Shown here: piece by piece, positions 17,981 through 28,257 of the stretch
How positions within the stretch are numbered: the stretch's first letter is position 1
Layout: each line of letters begins with the position of its first letter
Assembly: GCF_902459775.1 (NCBI RefSeq)
Contig: NZ_CABPSQ010000001.1
Span: 310,001-374,000, forward strand
Source of the DNA: Pandoraea captiosa
GTDB lineage: Bacteria > Pseudomonadota > Gammaproteobacteria > Burkholderiales > Burkholderiaceae
Length of the DNA stretch: 64,000 nt
Direction: 5' to 3'
Notes under the pieces: model-generated
Databases searched by the model: none
Seen by the model: the letters and a program-made list of their open reading frames with translations, nothing else
What the model was told of the DNA's origin: nothing
Translations under genes and position numbers: made by a program

Positions 17981-18910
17981 ATGAAAGACAACAACATCTA
18001 CAGTATGACCGGCTACGCCAGCGTCACGCGCGACATTGCGCATGCCGATGGAGCCGCAGGCGCGAGCGTGTCGGTCGAATTGCGTACGGTCAATTCACGC
18101 TTTCTGGATCTGGCGTTTCGCATGCCAGAAGAAGCGCGTGCGTGCGAGCCGGTGCTGCGTGAAGCGCTCACCGCCAAACTCTCGCGCGGCAAGGTCGATA
18201 TCCGCATCAACGTCCAACGTCCCGAGAGCGGCACCAACGGCGCGCTCAATCTCGAGGCCGTCAAACAACTCGCCGATCTGGAGCAGCAGGTGCTTGCGAT
18301 CTTCCCCGATGCCGAACGCATGCGCACGGGCGAGATTCTGCGCTGGCCGGGCGTGCTCGGCGAGGAGTCGGTGACGGCAGAAGCGCTGCGCGATGCCGTG
18401 ATCGACGCCGGTCGCGCCGCCATCGGCGATCTCGTCGACGTGCGTAAGCGCGAAGGCGCGCAGCTCAAGGCGAGCCTGATCGAGCGCATCGAAAAGATGG
18501 AGACGATTCTCACGGGCCTGCAGCCGCTCGTGCCGGAGCTGATCGCGCGTCATCAGCAGAAAATCGTGGACCGTCTGCAGGAAGCGCTGGGCATCGTCGT
18601 GCCGGAGGGCTCGGCCGCCCCTGGCAAGGAAGAAATTGCAGAACGTATTCGTCAGGAAGTGACGATGTATGGCGTGCGCATCGACGTGGCGGAAGAACTC
18701 ACGCGTCTCGATGCCCACCTGAAGGAAACCCGCCATATCCTCGACAAGGGAGGATTGGTGGGCAAACGGCTCGACTTCATGATGCAGGAGCTCAATCGCG
18801 AAGCGAATACGCTCGGCTCGAAAGCGGCCTCGAAGGAACTCGCCGATGCGTCGATGGAGCTCAAGCTCTACATCGAACAGATGCGCGAGCAAGTGCAGAA
18901 CCTGGAGTAA
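17981..18910 (+). CDS. yicC: YicC-family endoribonuclease/stress protein
   Basis: This 309-residue protein has the N-terminal [30 protein letters not shown] and C-terminal [18 protein letters not shown] motifs of the YicC/YloC family, recently linked to RNA cleavage. The frame is open further upstream; the ATG at 17981 gives the normal start [11 protein letters not shown]. gmk follows 5 bases after the stop, the usual arrangement. Confidence 0.93.
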   Translation: MKDNNIYSMTGYASVTRDIAHADGAAGASVSVELRTVNSRFLDLAFRMPEEARACEPVLREALTAKLSRGKVDIRINVQRPESGTNGALNLEAVKQLADLEQQVLAIFPDAERMRTGEILRWPGVLGEESVTAEALRDAVIDAGRAAIGDLVDVRKREGAQLKASLIERIEKMETILTGLQPLVPELIARHQQKIVDRLQEALGIVVPEGSAAPGKEEIAERIRQEVTMYGVRIDVAEELTRLDAHLKETRHILDKGGLVGKRLDFMMQELNREANTLGSKAASKELADASMELKLYIEQMREQVQNLE

Positions 18911-18915
18911 GTCGT

Positions 18916-19593
18916 ATGTCCTCGCAACCACACCCCCCGCAGCCCCCCCTGCATGCCGAGTATCCCGGCAATCTGTTCATGGTGGTCGCCCCCTCGGGCG
19001 CGGGCAAGTCCACGCTGGTGAACGCGCTGCTCGCGCAGGATCGCGACGTTCGCCTGTCGATCTCCTGCACCACGCGTGCGCCGCGGGCGAACGAAGAAGA
19101 GGGCGTGCATTACAACTTCATCTCGGTCGAGGAGTTTCTGGAGCGTCGCAAGCGCGGCGAGTTTCTGGAGAGCGCCGAAGTCCACGGCAACTATTACGGC
19201 ACCTCGCGCGTGTGGATCGAAGAACAGATGCGCGAAGGCCGCGACGTCTTGCTGGAAATCGACTGGCAAGGTGCGCAGCAGGTGCGCAAGCGCTTCTCGA
19301 ATGCGGTCGGAATTTTCATTCTGCCGCCGTCCATCGAAGCGCTCGAAGAACGGTTGAAAAAGCGTGGCACTGACGAGCCGAAGGTTATTGCGCGACGCCT
19401 GCTCGCTGCCGGTGGCGAGATCGCGCATGCGCCGGAAGCGGATTTCATCATCATCAATGACGAATTCCAGCGTGCGCTCGACCAGCTGCAATCGGTGTTC
19501 ACGGCAGTGCGCCTGCGCTTTGCTTCGCAGTACGCACGTCACAAGACGCTGTTCACCGATCTGGACATCCACGCACCGAACGAACACGAGTAA
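18916..19593 (+). CDS. gmk: guanylate kinase
   Basis: This 225-residue enzyme phosphorylates GMP to GDP. The P-loop is [11 protein letters not shown] (about residues 23-33), followed by [19 protein letters not shown] for GMP binding and the [12 protein letters not shown] segment. It carries about 15 extra residues before the domain. It follows yicC and precedes rpoZ and spoT, tying nucleotide supply to ppGpp synthesis genes. Confidence 0.96.
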   Translation: MSSQPHPPQPPLHAEYPGNLFMVVAPSGAGKSTLVNALLAQDRDVRLSISCTTRAPRANEEEGVHYNFISVEEFLERRKRGEFLESAEVHGNYYGTSRVWIEEQMREGRDVLLEIDWQGAQQVRKRFSNAVGIFILPPSIEALEERLKKRGTDEPKVIARRLLAAGGEIAHAPEADFIIINDEFQRALDQLQSVFTAVRLRFASQYARHKTLFTDLDIHAPNEHE

Positions 19594-19683
19594 CACCGTT
19601 GCATTCCCCGACGACGCTTGTGTTTTGCGCGAGTGCACGCCGGCTGCGATAGAATACGCCTTATATTGAGAAGGAACCTCCTT

Positions 19684-19890
19684 ATGGCCCGAATTACCGT
19701 TGAAGATTGCCTGAAACAAATTCCGAATCGCTTCGAGCTCGCCCTCGCTGCGACCTACCGCGCCCGACAACTGGCGCAAGGTCATACGCCGAAGCTCGAG
19801 AACAACAAGGACAAGCCGACTGTCGTCGCGCTGCGCGAAATCGCGGCCGGTCAGGTTGGCATCGAGATGCTCAAGAAAGTGCCGCTCTGA
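19684..19890 (+). CDS. rpoZ: RNA polymerase omega subunit
   Basis: This 68-residue omega subunit reads [20 protein letters not shown], with the conserved [16 protein letters not shown]. The frame runs open upstream but AAGGA (19671-19675) 8 bases before the ATG sets the start. The Shine-Dalgarno can pair with TCCTT (19679-19683), which directly precedes the ATG, forming a short 5-bp hairpin. It lies upstream of spoT, as in many proteobacteria. Confidence 0.96.
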   Translation: MARITVEDCLKQIPNRFELALAATYRARQLAQGHTPKLENNKDKPTVVALREIAAGQVGIEMLKKVPL

Positions 19891-19950
19891 TCGGGAGACT
19901 GCACTGATGCGATGTGACGTTCCGGGCCGCTCGACGATGCAGGTACACGT

Positions 19951-22362
19951 ATGAGTCATGCGAAATCACCGGCCGCGTCCATCGCTGCGGATGAACCCAA
20001 AGCGGGGGAGCCCAAGCCCGAGCGCAAGAAAAAAAAGGGCGAGAGCGCCACGCGACAGTACATCGATGCGCTGCTAGAGCAGTCCTATCGGCACCTCTTC
20101 GGTCCGACGGCAACGCCCGAGCAGCCGCGCAAGCACGAGGTCGTCTCGATCGCCCGTCTCAAGGGCATGCTTGGGGAATACCTCAAGGAAAGCGACCTCG
20201 CGCAAATCAAGGAAGCCTTCCAGTTCAGCGACGAAGCCCATCTGGGCCAATATCGTCAGAGCGGACAACCTTACATTACCCATCCCGTCGCCGTTGCCGA
20301 GATCTGTGCCGAGTGGAAGCTCGACGCCCAGTCGATCATGGCCGCGTTGCTGCACGACGTGATGGAAGACCAGGGGGTGACCAAAGCCGAACTCGCCGAG
20401 CGATTCGGACCGAAGGTTGCGGAACTGGTCGACGGCTTGTCGAAACTCGACAAGATGGAGTTTCGAAGCCGGGAAGAAGCGCAAGCCGAGAGCTTTCGCA
20501 AAATGTTGCTGGCGATGGCGCGCGATGTGCGCGTCATTCTCGTCAAGCTGGCAGACCGCCTGCACAACATGCGCACGCTGGGGGTCACGTCGACGGAAAA
20601 GCAGCGCCGTGTGGCGCGTGAAACGCTCGACATCTACGCGCCCATCGCGCATCGTCTCGGTCTGAACAATACGTATCGCGAGCTTCAGGATCTGAGCTTC
20701 GCGAATTACCACCCGCGCCGTTATGCCGTGCTCGACAAGGCCGTGAAGGCCGCGCGCGGCAACCGGCGCGAAGTGGTCGGCAAGATTCTCGACGCGGTCG
20801 AGAAAGCGCTCAAAGACGGTGAGGTGAGCGCCGACGTCTTCGGCCGCGAGAAGACGCTCTTCAGCATCTACACCAAGATGCAGGAAAAGCAGCTGTCGTT
20901 CTCGCAGGTGCTGGACGTGTACGGTTTCCGTGTCGTCGTCGAATCGAACGCACAGTGCTACCTCGCGCTCGGTGTGCTGCACGCCCTCTACAAGCCGGTG
21001 CCCGGCAAGTTCAAGGATTACATCGCCATTCCGAAGGTCAACGGCTATCAGTCGTTGCACACGACGCTCGTCGGCCCCTTCGGCACACCGATCGAATTTC
21101 AGATTCGCACGCGGCGCATGCACGAGATTGCGGAAGCGGGCGTGGCCGCGCACTGGCTGTACAAGAATGGCGGTGCGGACATGAACGATGTGCAGAAGCA
21201 CGCGCATCAATGGCTCCAGTCGCTGCTCGACATCCAGAGCGAGACGGGCGACTCCACGGAATTCCTCGAACACGTCAAGATCGACCTGTTCCCCGACGCC
21301 GTCTATGTCTTCACGCCGAAAGCGCGCATCATGGCGCTGCCACGCGGCGCGACGGCGCTCGACTTCGCCTATTCGGTCCACAGCGATCTTGGTAACCAGT
21401 GCGTGGCCGTCAAGATCAACAACGAACTGCTGCCGCTTCGCACCGAGTTGAAGAACGGCGACATCGTGGAAGTCATTACCGCGCCGTATTCGAAACCGAA
21501 CCCGGTATGGCTCGGTTTCGTGCGCACCGGCAAGGCGCGCTCGGCCATTCGCCATTACCTCAAGACGATGCGTTTCGCCGAGTCGGTGCAGCTCGGCGAG
21601 CGTCTGGTCGAGCAGGCGCTCAAGGGCTATGGCCTGACGATGAGCGAGATTTCGCCGGAGACGTGGGACAAGCTCGCGCAGTGGACCGGCAACAAGGATC
21701 GTCAGGACATCTTCGCGGACATCGGGCTGGGGCGTCGCGTGGCGGCCGTCATGGCCAAGCGCCTTGCGGTGCTCTCGTCGGGCAAGGAAGGCGAGAACGA
21801 CGATAGTCCGGACGATCCGGATTCACCGCGTCCGGGCGACGAGAACGTCGGGCCGCCGGTGCTCATCACCGGCACGGAAGGCATGTCGGTGCAGTTCTCG
21901 GCGTGTTGCCGCCCGATTCCCGGCGACGCCATCATGGGGTACATCGGCATTGGCCTCGGCATGGCGATTCACACGACGGACTGCCCGGTCGCGCGTCGCG
22001 TTCATCGCAAGGATCCGACCCGGTGGATCGACGTGGCGTGGGCACCGCAACCGGGCCGTTTGTTCGACGTCGGCATCAAGGTGCTCGTGCATCACAACCG
22101 GGGGGTATTCTCGCGCGTGGCGGCCGACATTACGGCTTCCGATGCCAACATCGTGCACATCGGCATGGACGAAGTGGTGCCGGACGAATCGGCGACGCTG
22201 CGCTTCCTGATCCAGGTGAGCGACCGTGTGCATCTCGCGAACGTGATGCGCCGTATCCGCGTGAATCCGGACGTGATGCGCGTGGCGCGCGAGCGCCCGA
22301 GTGAGCGGCATCAGGAAGAGATCCACGCCATGCGAGTCGCGCGAGAGCGCGGTAATTATTGA
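19951..22362 (+). CDS. spoT: bifunctional (p)ppGpp synthetase/hydrolase, RelA/SpoT family
   Basis: This 803-residue protein carries all RSH domains. The HD hydrolase has ALLHDVMED with His135-Asp136. The synthetase has DVYGFRVVVE and KDYIAIPKVNGYQSLHTT. A TGS domain (VYVFTPKARIMALPRGATAL) and a C-terminal ACT domain follow. The intact HD motif indicates a bifunctional SpoT-type enzyme rather than hydrolase-dead RelA. A Lys/Glu-rich stretch precedes the catalytic part. Confidence 0.95.
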   Translation: MSHAKSPAASIAADEPKAGEPKPERKKKKGESATRQYIDALLEQSYRHLFGPTATPEQPRKHEVVSIARLKGMLGEYLKESDLAQIKEAFQFSDEAHLGQYRQSGQPYITHPVAVAEICAEWKLDAQSIMAALLHDVMEDQGVTKAELAERFGPKVAELVDGLSKLDKMEFRSREEAQAESFRKMLLAMARDVRVILVKLADRLHNMRTLGVTSTEKQRRVARETLDIYAPIAHRLGLNNTYRELQDLSFANYHPRRYAVLDKAVKAARGNRREVVGKILDAVEKALKDGEVSADVFGREKTLFSIYTKMQEKQLSFSQVLDVYGFRVVVESNAQCYLALGVLHALYKPVPGKFKDYIAIPKVNGYQSLHTTLVGPFGTPIEFQIRTRRMHEIAEAGVAAHWLYKNGGADMNDVQKHAHQWLQSLLDIQSETGDSTEFLEHVKIDLFPDAVYVFTPKARIMALPRGATALDFAYSVHSDLGNQCVAVKINNELLPLRTELKNGDIVEVITAPYSKPNPVWLGFVRTGKARSAIRHYLKTMRFAESVQLGERLVEQALKGYGLTMSEISPETWDKLAQWTGNKDRQDIFADIGLGRRVAAVMAKRLAVLSSGKEGENDDSPDDPDSPRPGDENVGPPVLITGTEGMSVQFSACCRPIPGDAIMGYIGIGLGMAIHTTDCPVARRVHRKDPTRWIDVAWAPQPGRLFDVGIKVLVHHNRGVFSRVAADITASDANIVHIGMDEVVPDESATLRFLIQVSDRVHLANVMRRIRVNPDVMRVARERPSERHQEEIHAMRVARERGNY

Positions 22363-22390
22363 CCGCCGTTGCGGGCAGATACCACGTCAA

Positions 22391-22414
22391 ACGCCTCCCT
22401 CGGGAGGCGTTTTC
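22391..22414 (+). terminator. Rho-independent terminator after spoT
   Basis: ACGCCTCCC and GGGAGGCGT (22391-22399, 22402-22410) form a GC-rich stem that runs into TTTT. The minus-strand copy ends in GTTTGAC, so it may also serve convergent greB. Confidence 0.8.
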
Positions 22415-22458
22415 GTTGAGCGCGACGCGAGGACGTGCGCCGAGGCGAGACCTTCTCG

Positions 22459-23019
22459 CTACTCCGAGGGGGGGTAGCGCACGTCGAGAATCTCGATCTG
22501 ATCGAGTCCGGCCGGCGTGCGCAGCGGTACGGTGTCGCCGATCTTCGATTTGGTAATGGCCCGGGCGATCGGCGAAATCCAACTGACATGCCCGCGTTCC
22601 AGATCGACCTCGTCGATCCCGACGATCATGATCGTATGCTCGTCGCCCTTGCCGTCGGCATAGGTCACCTGCGCGCCGAAAAACACCTGATCGACGTTTT
22701 CCTGACGACGCGTGTCGACCACTTCGGCGTTATCCAGACGTCGCGTCAGAAAGCGAATGCGACGATCGATTTCACGCAGCCGCCGCTTGCCGTAGATGTA
22801 GTCGCCATTCTCAGAGCGGTCGCCGTTGGACGCCGCCCAGGACACGATCTTCACCACTTCGGGACGTTGGTTGTCGATGAGATCGAGCAGTTCGTCCTTC
22901 AGCCGACGATAGCCCGCGGGCGTAATGTAATTCTTGGTGCCTGCCGGAATCTCCGGGGCGCCGGCGTCGAGATCGTCATCGTCGTCGCCGTTATCTTCCT
23001 TGACGAAGGCCTTGTTCAT
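22459..23019 (-). CDS. greB: transcription elongation factor GreB
   Basis: This 186-residue Gre factor stimulates cleavage of backtracked RNA by RNA polymerase. The coiled coil has NYITPAGYRRLKDELLDL and ENGDYIYGKRRLREIDRRI (GreB type, DYIYGKKRL-like). The FKBP-like C-terminal domain has ISPIARAITKSKIGD. I used the ATG at 23019 (MNKAFVKED); a GTG 21 bases upstream is less likely. An Asp-rich segment follows the start. Confidence 0.93.
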   Translation of the reverse strand: MNKAFVKEDNGDDDDDLDAGAPEIPAGTKNYITPAGYRRLKDELLDLIDNQRPEVVKIVSWAASNGDRSENGDYIYGKRRLREIDRRIRFLTRRLDNAEVVDTRRQENVDQVFFGAQVTYADGKGDEHTIMIVGIDEVDLERGHVSWISPIARAITKSKIGDTVPLRTPAGLDQIEILDVRYPPSE

Positions 23020-23245
23020 AAGTCGATGCACGCGTCGCACGCGCGTCAGAAGCGTTTCACAATCCTTGCATTATAGAAGCGATGGCGCGCCCACATGTGC
23101 ATGCGCACCCGGTGCCACATTGGCGCCAGCGCAATCATGCACAGGTGTCATGGAGTGCGCCGTGAATGTCCTCTACAATCGGGCGGAAAGCCCCACGCGA
23201 TGATGACGACCACGACAAACACGCAGACCGCAGGAGAACCGCGCC

Positions 23246-24145
23246 ATGACTGATTCCACGAGTCCCTTCCTTGCCGTGCTCAAGCCGCACCTGAGCGACA
23301 TCGGCGCTTTCACCGTGCAACGCAGCCTGCCGAGTCTGGCGTTCAAGACCGTCGGCCCGTTCATTTTCTTCGACCATATGGGCCCGGCCACGCTTTCACC
23401 CGGGCAGGGTATGGACGTGCGGCCGCATCCGCACATCGGACTGGCGACCGTCACCTATCTGTTCGACGGTGAAATCTGGCACCGCGACAGCCTCGGCAGC
23501 GATCAGCGCATCACGCCGGGGGCAGTGAACTGGATGACTGCCGGGCGCGGTATCGTGCACTCCGAGCGCACCCCGCACGACGTGCGCGAGCGAGGCGGCG
23601 ACGTGCACGGCATCCAGACGTGGGTGGCGTTGCCGCAGGCGGACGAAGAGACCGAGCCGTCGTTTTCGCATCATGAAGCGGCGTCGTTGCCCGACATCTT
23701 TCTGCCGGGCGTTCACATGCGTCTGATTCTGGGGGAAGCGTTCGGCGAGAAGGCGCCGGTGAAGGTGTTCTCACCGATCTTCTATCTGGCTGTGGACATG
23801 GAGCCGTGCGCGGCGTTCGTGTTGCCGCCCGAATATGCGGAGCGTGCGGTCTACACGGTGCAGGGTGAGGTGACGGTCAATGACGAGACGCTGCCGGAGC
23901 ACCGTATGGGGGTACTCGTGCAGGGCGGCGACGTGCGCATCGTGGCGGGCGACAAGCCGGTCCGGCTGATGCTGCTGGGCGGTGCACCGCTCGATGGCGA
24001 GCGCTTCATCTTCTGGAACTTCGTATCGTCGAGCCGTGAGCGCATCGATCAGGCAAAAGCCGCATGGACCGCGCAGGAAATGGGTAAGGTGCCGGGCGAG
24101 ACGGAATGGATTCCGTTGCCGGAGCGCAAGCCGTCGGCAAACTGA
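23246..24145 (+). CDS. pirin family protein
   Basis: This 299-residue bicupin has the pirin metal-site motifs FFDHMGPA, RPHPHIGLATVTYL and GRGIVHSE. Bacterial pirins are metal-dependent quercetinase-like dioxygenases or redox regulators. AGGAG lies 9 bases before the ATG. No partner gene nearby indicates its substrate. Confidence 0.9.
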   Translation: MTDSTSPFLAVLKPHLSDIGAFTVQRSLPSLAFKTVGPFIFFDHMGPATLSPGQGMDVRPHPHIGLATVTYLFDGEIWHRDSLGSDQRITPGAVNWMTAGRGIVHSERTPHDVRERGGDVHGIQTWVALPQADEETEPSFSHHEAASLPDIFLPGVHMRLILGEAFGEKAPVKVFSPIFYLAVDMEPCAAFVLPPEYAERAVYTVQGEVTVNDETLPEHRMGVLVQGGDVRIVAGDKPVRLMLLGGAPLDGERFIFWNFVSSSRERIDQAKAAWTAQEMGKVPGETEWIPLPERKPSAN

Positions 24146-24158
24146 GCCCCGGCGCGCC

Positions 24159-26771
24159 TCAGGCGCTCAGCACGATGACCGAGCAATGCCGCGCTTCGAG
24201 CAGGCGATGCGATACGGCGCCGAAGTTCAGGCGGTCGCCGAAGCGCGGCTGCACGCCAAGCACGAGCAGATTGTGTTTGCCGTGATGGATCTGATGGAGC
24301 ACGGCCTCCTCGATCTTGCCACCGGCGAGCAGCCGCGTACGAAGTTTCACGCCGTTGCGCTCGGCCAGTGCATGCAGGTTGTCCATCATGGCGGCTTCGG
24401 CGGCGTCCGGGCGCAGCACGCGCGCACGCCATTGGCGGTGCAGCATGCCCGGCGCCACGCGTGCCGAGACGTGCAGCGCCGTCACCGACGCGTCGGCGGC
24501 CCGCGCCAGGGTAATGGCCAGTTCGGCGGCGTGACGCGAGTAGTCGGTTCCTGAGACCGGCACGAGGATGTCGAGCGGCGCATCCGGTCTGCGCACGTGC
24601 TCACCGTGCGCGAGCACGATGGCGATCGCCCCGTCGAACGCCTTGGTAAGCGGTAGCACGCCCGTGGGAAGCGGCAACGGCGGGACGTCGGAGTCGGATT
24701 CTTCGCCGGGGGCGTCGAACCCAGCGATCACGAAACCGTACCCCTTGGCGATTTCGTCCGAGATGCGCGTCGCTTCATGGCTGCTGTCGGGTTGTTCCGC
24801 CTCCTGCTCGCGTGCGGCATCCGATGGGTCGCTCGCCACGAATTCGCCTTCTTCCCTGGCTTCGCTCACGCGCTTGTCGTCATGCGCTTCGCCCACGGGT
24901 TCATGTTTCGGAGCGGGCGCGCCCGACGCCGGTGACTTGTCGTCGCCCGAGGTGTCATGTGTGTCGTCCTTGATGGGGCCATGCGGCAATTCGGGCGTTT
25001 TCTGAGGCGCTTTGCCCGTGCGTTCCCGCAGCACCAGACGCGCCGCCTCGCGGGCCTTGTCGACGGGCTTGTCCTCCTCGACGCCCGGCGTTGCGGGTGC
25101 CCGGCCGATGGCGCGCTTCGCGGCGGCGACGGCGATGTCGTAAGCGTCGCGGCTCGCGCCCTCGTCGTCACTGACGCGAGAGGCGTCCTCCGCCTTATTG
25201 CCGCCATCTCCATCATCGAGAGACTTGCGCCGTCCGTCTGCCGAGGGCGGTGCGGTCGCACGCGGCTTCGACGGCGCGGCCTCCTCAATCTCCTCGATCT
25301 CCTCGGCCTCGCGCACCTCGCGGGCTGCCTTTCCGCCATCGGTCGGCGTCGGTGTGGGCGCAAGCACGGTCGTGAGGGTGCCGCGCACGCCGGCGGTCAG
25401 TCCGGCGATCCATGCGGCGAAGCGTCCGTTGGCGCTGCCGTCCACTGCCACCAGAATGCGTTCGACGTTCGGCAGGAAGTCCTTTTCCTCTGCGGCTTCC
25501 TTCTCCAGTCGCGCCTTTTCCTCGTCCGAGAGCGGAATGCGAACCAGCGCGCGGCGAAGTACCGGCGGCATGATCAGCGTGGTGATGAGCGCCATGATGA
25601 CGATCATCGTAAAAAGGTCCTTGCTCAGCACACCGAGCGACAAACCGATGCTCGCCACGATGATTTCGGTCGAGCCGCGCGCGTTCATCCCGGTGGCCAG
25701 GGCCAGCGCTTCGGCCGAGGACATGCCGCCCAGACGCCCGCCGATGAAGCAACCGGCGAACTTGCCCACGCTGGCGATCAGAATCAGTCCCGCAACGAGA
25801 CCGAGCATGCGCCAGTCGAGCAGAATGGTCAGATCGACAGACAAGCCCGCCACACCAAAGAACACCGGTGCGAAGAGGGCGACGATCAGTCCCCGCAGTT
25901 GCGCTTCGATCTTTTCCGACAATATGGGGGACTGTCCGATCATGACCCCCGCCATGAACGCGCCGAGCGCGGTGTGCACGCCGAGCTTGTCCGTGGCCAG
26001 GGCCAGCACGAAAGTCATCACGAGAATCGCGCTGAGCACGGGCATCTCGATGGTGAAGCGATCGTTCGTCCAGCGAATCGCCACCGCAACGGCACGTTTG
26101 CCCACCGTAAAGCACAGCACGATGAACAGAAGTGTGCCGCCCAGACTGATTGAGAGATGCCCCAGGTCGATGGAGCCGCTTGCACCAAGGCCCGCGATTG
26201 CCGCAATGATGATCCAGCCGGTGGTGTCGTCGAGAATGGCGGCAGCGAGGATGATCTGGCCAATGTTGCGCCGCAAATAGTCGACTTCGCGAATGACCAT
26301 GGCCACGACCTTGACCGACGAAATCGACAGCGCCGTGCCGAGAAACAGCGAGGTGACGAGTCGCGCTTCCGGATGCGGCAGCAGTTTGTCAGGAAGATGC
26401 CACCCGAGGGCAAAGCCGCACACGAACGGAATCATCATGCCGCCCGCCGAGGCGAAGATGGCCATGCGCTTCATTCGGCGCACGAGGCCAAGATCCGTTT
26501 CCAGCCCCGTCGAGAGCAGAAGCAGCAGCACGCCCAGCTCCGAGACGGCGTCGAGCATCTTTTTCTGCGCTTCGTTGTCGGGGAAGACGGCGTGTTGCCA
26601 GGCAGGCAGGATCGCACCGAAGATGGAGGGGCCGAGCAGCACGCCGGCGAGCAGTTGGCCCATGACCGCGGGTTGACGCAGTCGCTGCATGACCTCGCCG
26701 AGCAGGCGACCGACGAGAACCAGCAAAAGTAGTTGCGTGAAGAAAATCGCCGTGCCGTGGCCTGCGTGCAT
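24159..26771 (-). CDS. CPA2 cation:proton antiporter fused to two universal-stress domains
   Basis: The product is 870 residues. Residues 1-410 are a Na+/H+ exchanger domain of about 12 helices (MGQLLAGVLLGPSIFG, ALSISSVKVVAMV, LDDTTGWIII, MNARGSTEIIVASIG). From residue 435 a UspA-like strand begins (ERILVAVDGSANGRFAAW) but is interrupted by about 200 mostly charged, low-complexity residues. Usp-like sequence resumes at about 674 (GYGFVIAGFD). A second, complete Usp domain runs from about 732 to 870. GGGAG before the ATG at 26771 fixes the start. It may couple K+ or Na+ exchange to a nucleotide signal, which is inferred. Confidence 0.85.
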   Translation of the reverse strand: MHAGHGTAIFFTQLLLLVLVGRLLGEVMQRLRQPAVMGQLLAGVLLGPSIFGAILPAWQHAVFPDNEAQKKMLDAVSELGVLLLLLSTGLETDLGLVRRMKRMAIFASAGGMMIPFVCGFALGWHLPDKLLPHPEARLVTSLFLGTALSISSVKVVAMVIREVDYLRRNIGQIILAAAILDDTTGWIIIAAIAGLGASGSIDLGHLSISLGGTLLFIVLCFTVGKRAVAVAIRWTNDRFTIEMPVLSAILVMTFVLALATDKLGVHTALGAFMAGVMIGQSPILSEKIEAQLRGLIVALFAPVFFGVAGLSVDLTILLDWRMLGLVAGLILIASVGKFAGCFIGGRLGGMSSAEALALATGMNARGSTEIIVASIGLSLGVLSKDLFTMIVIMALITTLIMPPVLRRALVRIPLSDEEKARLEKEAAEEKDFLPNVERILVAVDGSANGRFAAWIAGLTAGVRGTLTTVLAPTPTPTDGGKAAREVREAEEIEEIEEAAPSKPRATAPPSADGRRKSLDDGDGGNKAEDASRVSDDEGASRDAYDIAVAAAKRAIGRAPATPGVEEDKPVDKAREAARLVLRERTGKAPQKTPELPHGPIKDDTHDTSGDDKSPASGAPAPKHEPVGEAHDDKRVSEAREEGEFVASDPSDAAREQEAEQPDSSHEATRISDEIAKGYGFVIAGFDAPGEESDSDVPPLPLPTGVLPLTKAFDGAIAIVLAHGEHVRRPDAPLDILVPVSGTDYSRHAAELAITLARAADASVTALHVSARVAPGMLHRQWRARVLRPDAAEAAMMDNLHALAERNGVKLRTRLLAGGKIEEAVLHQIHHGKHNLLVLGVQPRFGDRLNFGAVSHRLLEARHCSVIVLSA

Positions 26772-26981
26772 GTGTCTCCCTGCCGGATGTCCGACGGGCG
26801 CCGGACGGTTCGGGGCATGTGATGAGACGCGTGGCCGAGGCGGGAACCCGGGGCGCTGGCGCGCGTCCGTACCGTTTTGCCCAGTTTTGCGATTACCATG
26901 CTTCAAGCGGACGGCCGTGTGCCATGACTTTTCAAGTGCTACGGCCGCCATTCACGCAATTTACCACGCTCGACAGAACCT

Positions 26982-27836
26982 ATGATCGATACCAATCTCG
27001 CCAGCTTCGATACCGACGTTCTGGCCGTCTCGCATCAGGTGCCCGTGCTGGCCGACTTCTGGGCGCCGTGGTGCGGCCCGTGCAACACCCTCGGGCCAAT
27101 GCTCGAAAAGCTGGAAGCCGAAGCGCAGGGGCGCATCCGGCTCGTCAAGATCAATGCCGACGAGAACGCGCAACTTTGCGCCGACTATGGCGTGCGCAGC
27201 TTGCCCACGGTCGTCGCTTTCGTCGACGGCGAACCGGTCGATCAGTTCGTCGGTGCGCTGCCGGAGGGGCAACTGCGTGCGTTCATCGACCGCATCGTGC
27301 CGAATCCGGCGGAGATGGCGCGCAAGGTGGCGCGCACGGCGCTGGCCGACGGGCAGCCGACGGTGGCCCGCGATGCCCTGCAGGCCGCATTGGCCCTCGA
27401 TCCCGCGCACGACGATGTGCGTCTGGATCTGGTCGATGTGCTGCTCGGCATGGGCGACACGCAAGCAGCACGCACGGAACTGACCCTGTTGTCCCCGCGC
27501 ACGGCCGCCAGCGGCGACGCGCGCATTGCCGCCCTGACCACGCGCATCGAAGCCGCCGAACAGGCGAGCCAACTGCCGCCGGCGGCACAATTGCTCGATC
27601 GTGTGAACGCCGAACCCGAGAATTTGCAGGCGCGTCTCGATCTCGCCAACCGTTATCTGGCGGACCGGGCCTATGAGCCCGCTTTGCAGACGCTGCTCGA
27701 TATCGTGCAGCGCGACCGGTCGTTTGGCGACGATGCTGCCCGCAAGTCGATGCTCGCCATCTTCGACGCGTTGGCCGAGCGCGACCCGGCGACCGTCGCC
27801 GCATGGCGGCGCAAGCTCAGCGCGGCGCTCAATTGA
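26982..27836 (+). CDS. cnoX: CnoX/YbbN-like thioredoxin with TPR domain
   Basis: This 284-residue cytoplasmic protein has an N-terminal thioredoxin domain with ADFWAPWCGPCNTLGPMLE and a C-terminal TPR region (about residues 115-284). CnoX proteins hold unfolded clients and pass them to DnaK or GroEL during bleach stress. The CGPC active site suggests it keeps oxidoreductase activity, unlike E. coli CnoX, where one Cys is absent. It is divergent from the antiporter gene. Confidence 0.88.
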   Translation: MIDTNLASFDTDVLAVSHQVPVLADFWAPWCGPCNTLGPMLEKLEAEAQGRIRLVKINADENAQLCADYGVRSLPTVVAFVDGEPVDQFVGALPEGQLRAFIDRIVPNPAEMARKVARTALADGQPTVARDALQAALALDPAHDDVRLDLVDVLLGMGDTQAARTELTLLSPRTAASGDARIAALTTRIEAAEQASQLPPAAQLLDRVNAEPENLQARLDLANRYLADRAYEPALQTLLDIVQRDRSFGDDAARKSMLAIFDALAERDPATVAAWRRKLSAALN

Positions 27837-27870
27837 GCGACGCATTTCTTCCCGACTTCCGACCTGACCC

Positions 27871-28257
27871 ATGACGACATCTTCTGCACCTTCTCTTATC
27901 ACCTTCGCTCCCGATCAGGCGGGCGAGCCCGTATTCGATCATCCGGCGCAGGCGCGCCGTGTGAGCGGCAATCCCCAACGGATGACGCGTACGTTCTATA
28001 CCGATGCGCTCGGTGAATTCGACTGCGGCGAATGGACGTGCGAACCCGGCGCGTGGCGCATTGCATTCGGCGCCCATCGTCAGGAGTATTTCTCGGTCAT
28101 CGAAGGGCGTATCCGGATCAGCGATCTCGAGGGCAACGCCTCCGAGTTCGGGCCGGGCGACGCCTGCGTGATCCCGGCGGGCTTCGAAGGGGTCTTCGAA
28201 GTCGTGGAGCCGGTGCGCAAACACTTCGTGATGTTCGAGCGCAAGGCGGCCGCATGA
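27871..28257 (+). CDS. cupin domain protein (DUF861-like)
   Basis: This 128-residue single cupin has EYFSVIEGRIRISDLEGN and FGPGDACVIPAGFEG, matching the DUF861/EutQ-like cupin group. Its TGA overlaps the ATG of the P-loop kinase gene (ATGA at 28254-28257), so the two are translationally coupled. It follows the thioredoxin gene by 34 bases. Function unknown. Confidence 0.75.
   Translation: MTTSSAPSLITFAPDQAGEPVFDHPAQARRVSGNPQRMTRTFYTDALGEFDCGEWTCEPGAWRIAFGAHRQEYFSVIEGRIRISDLEGNASEFGPGDACVIPAGFEGVFEVVEPVRKHFVMFERKAAA

Noticed and set aside
22480-23080. plus-strand ORF over greB
   Set aside because: It is a shadow of greB, whose coiled-coil and C-terminal motifs are clear on the minus strand.
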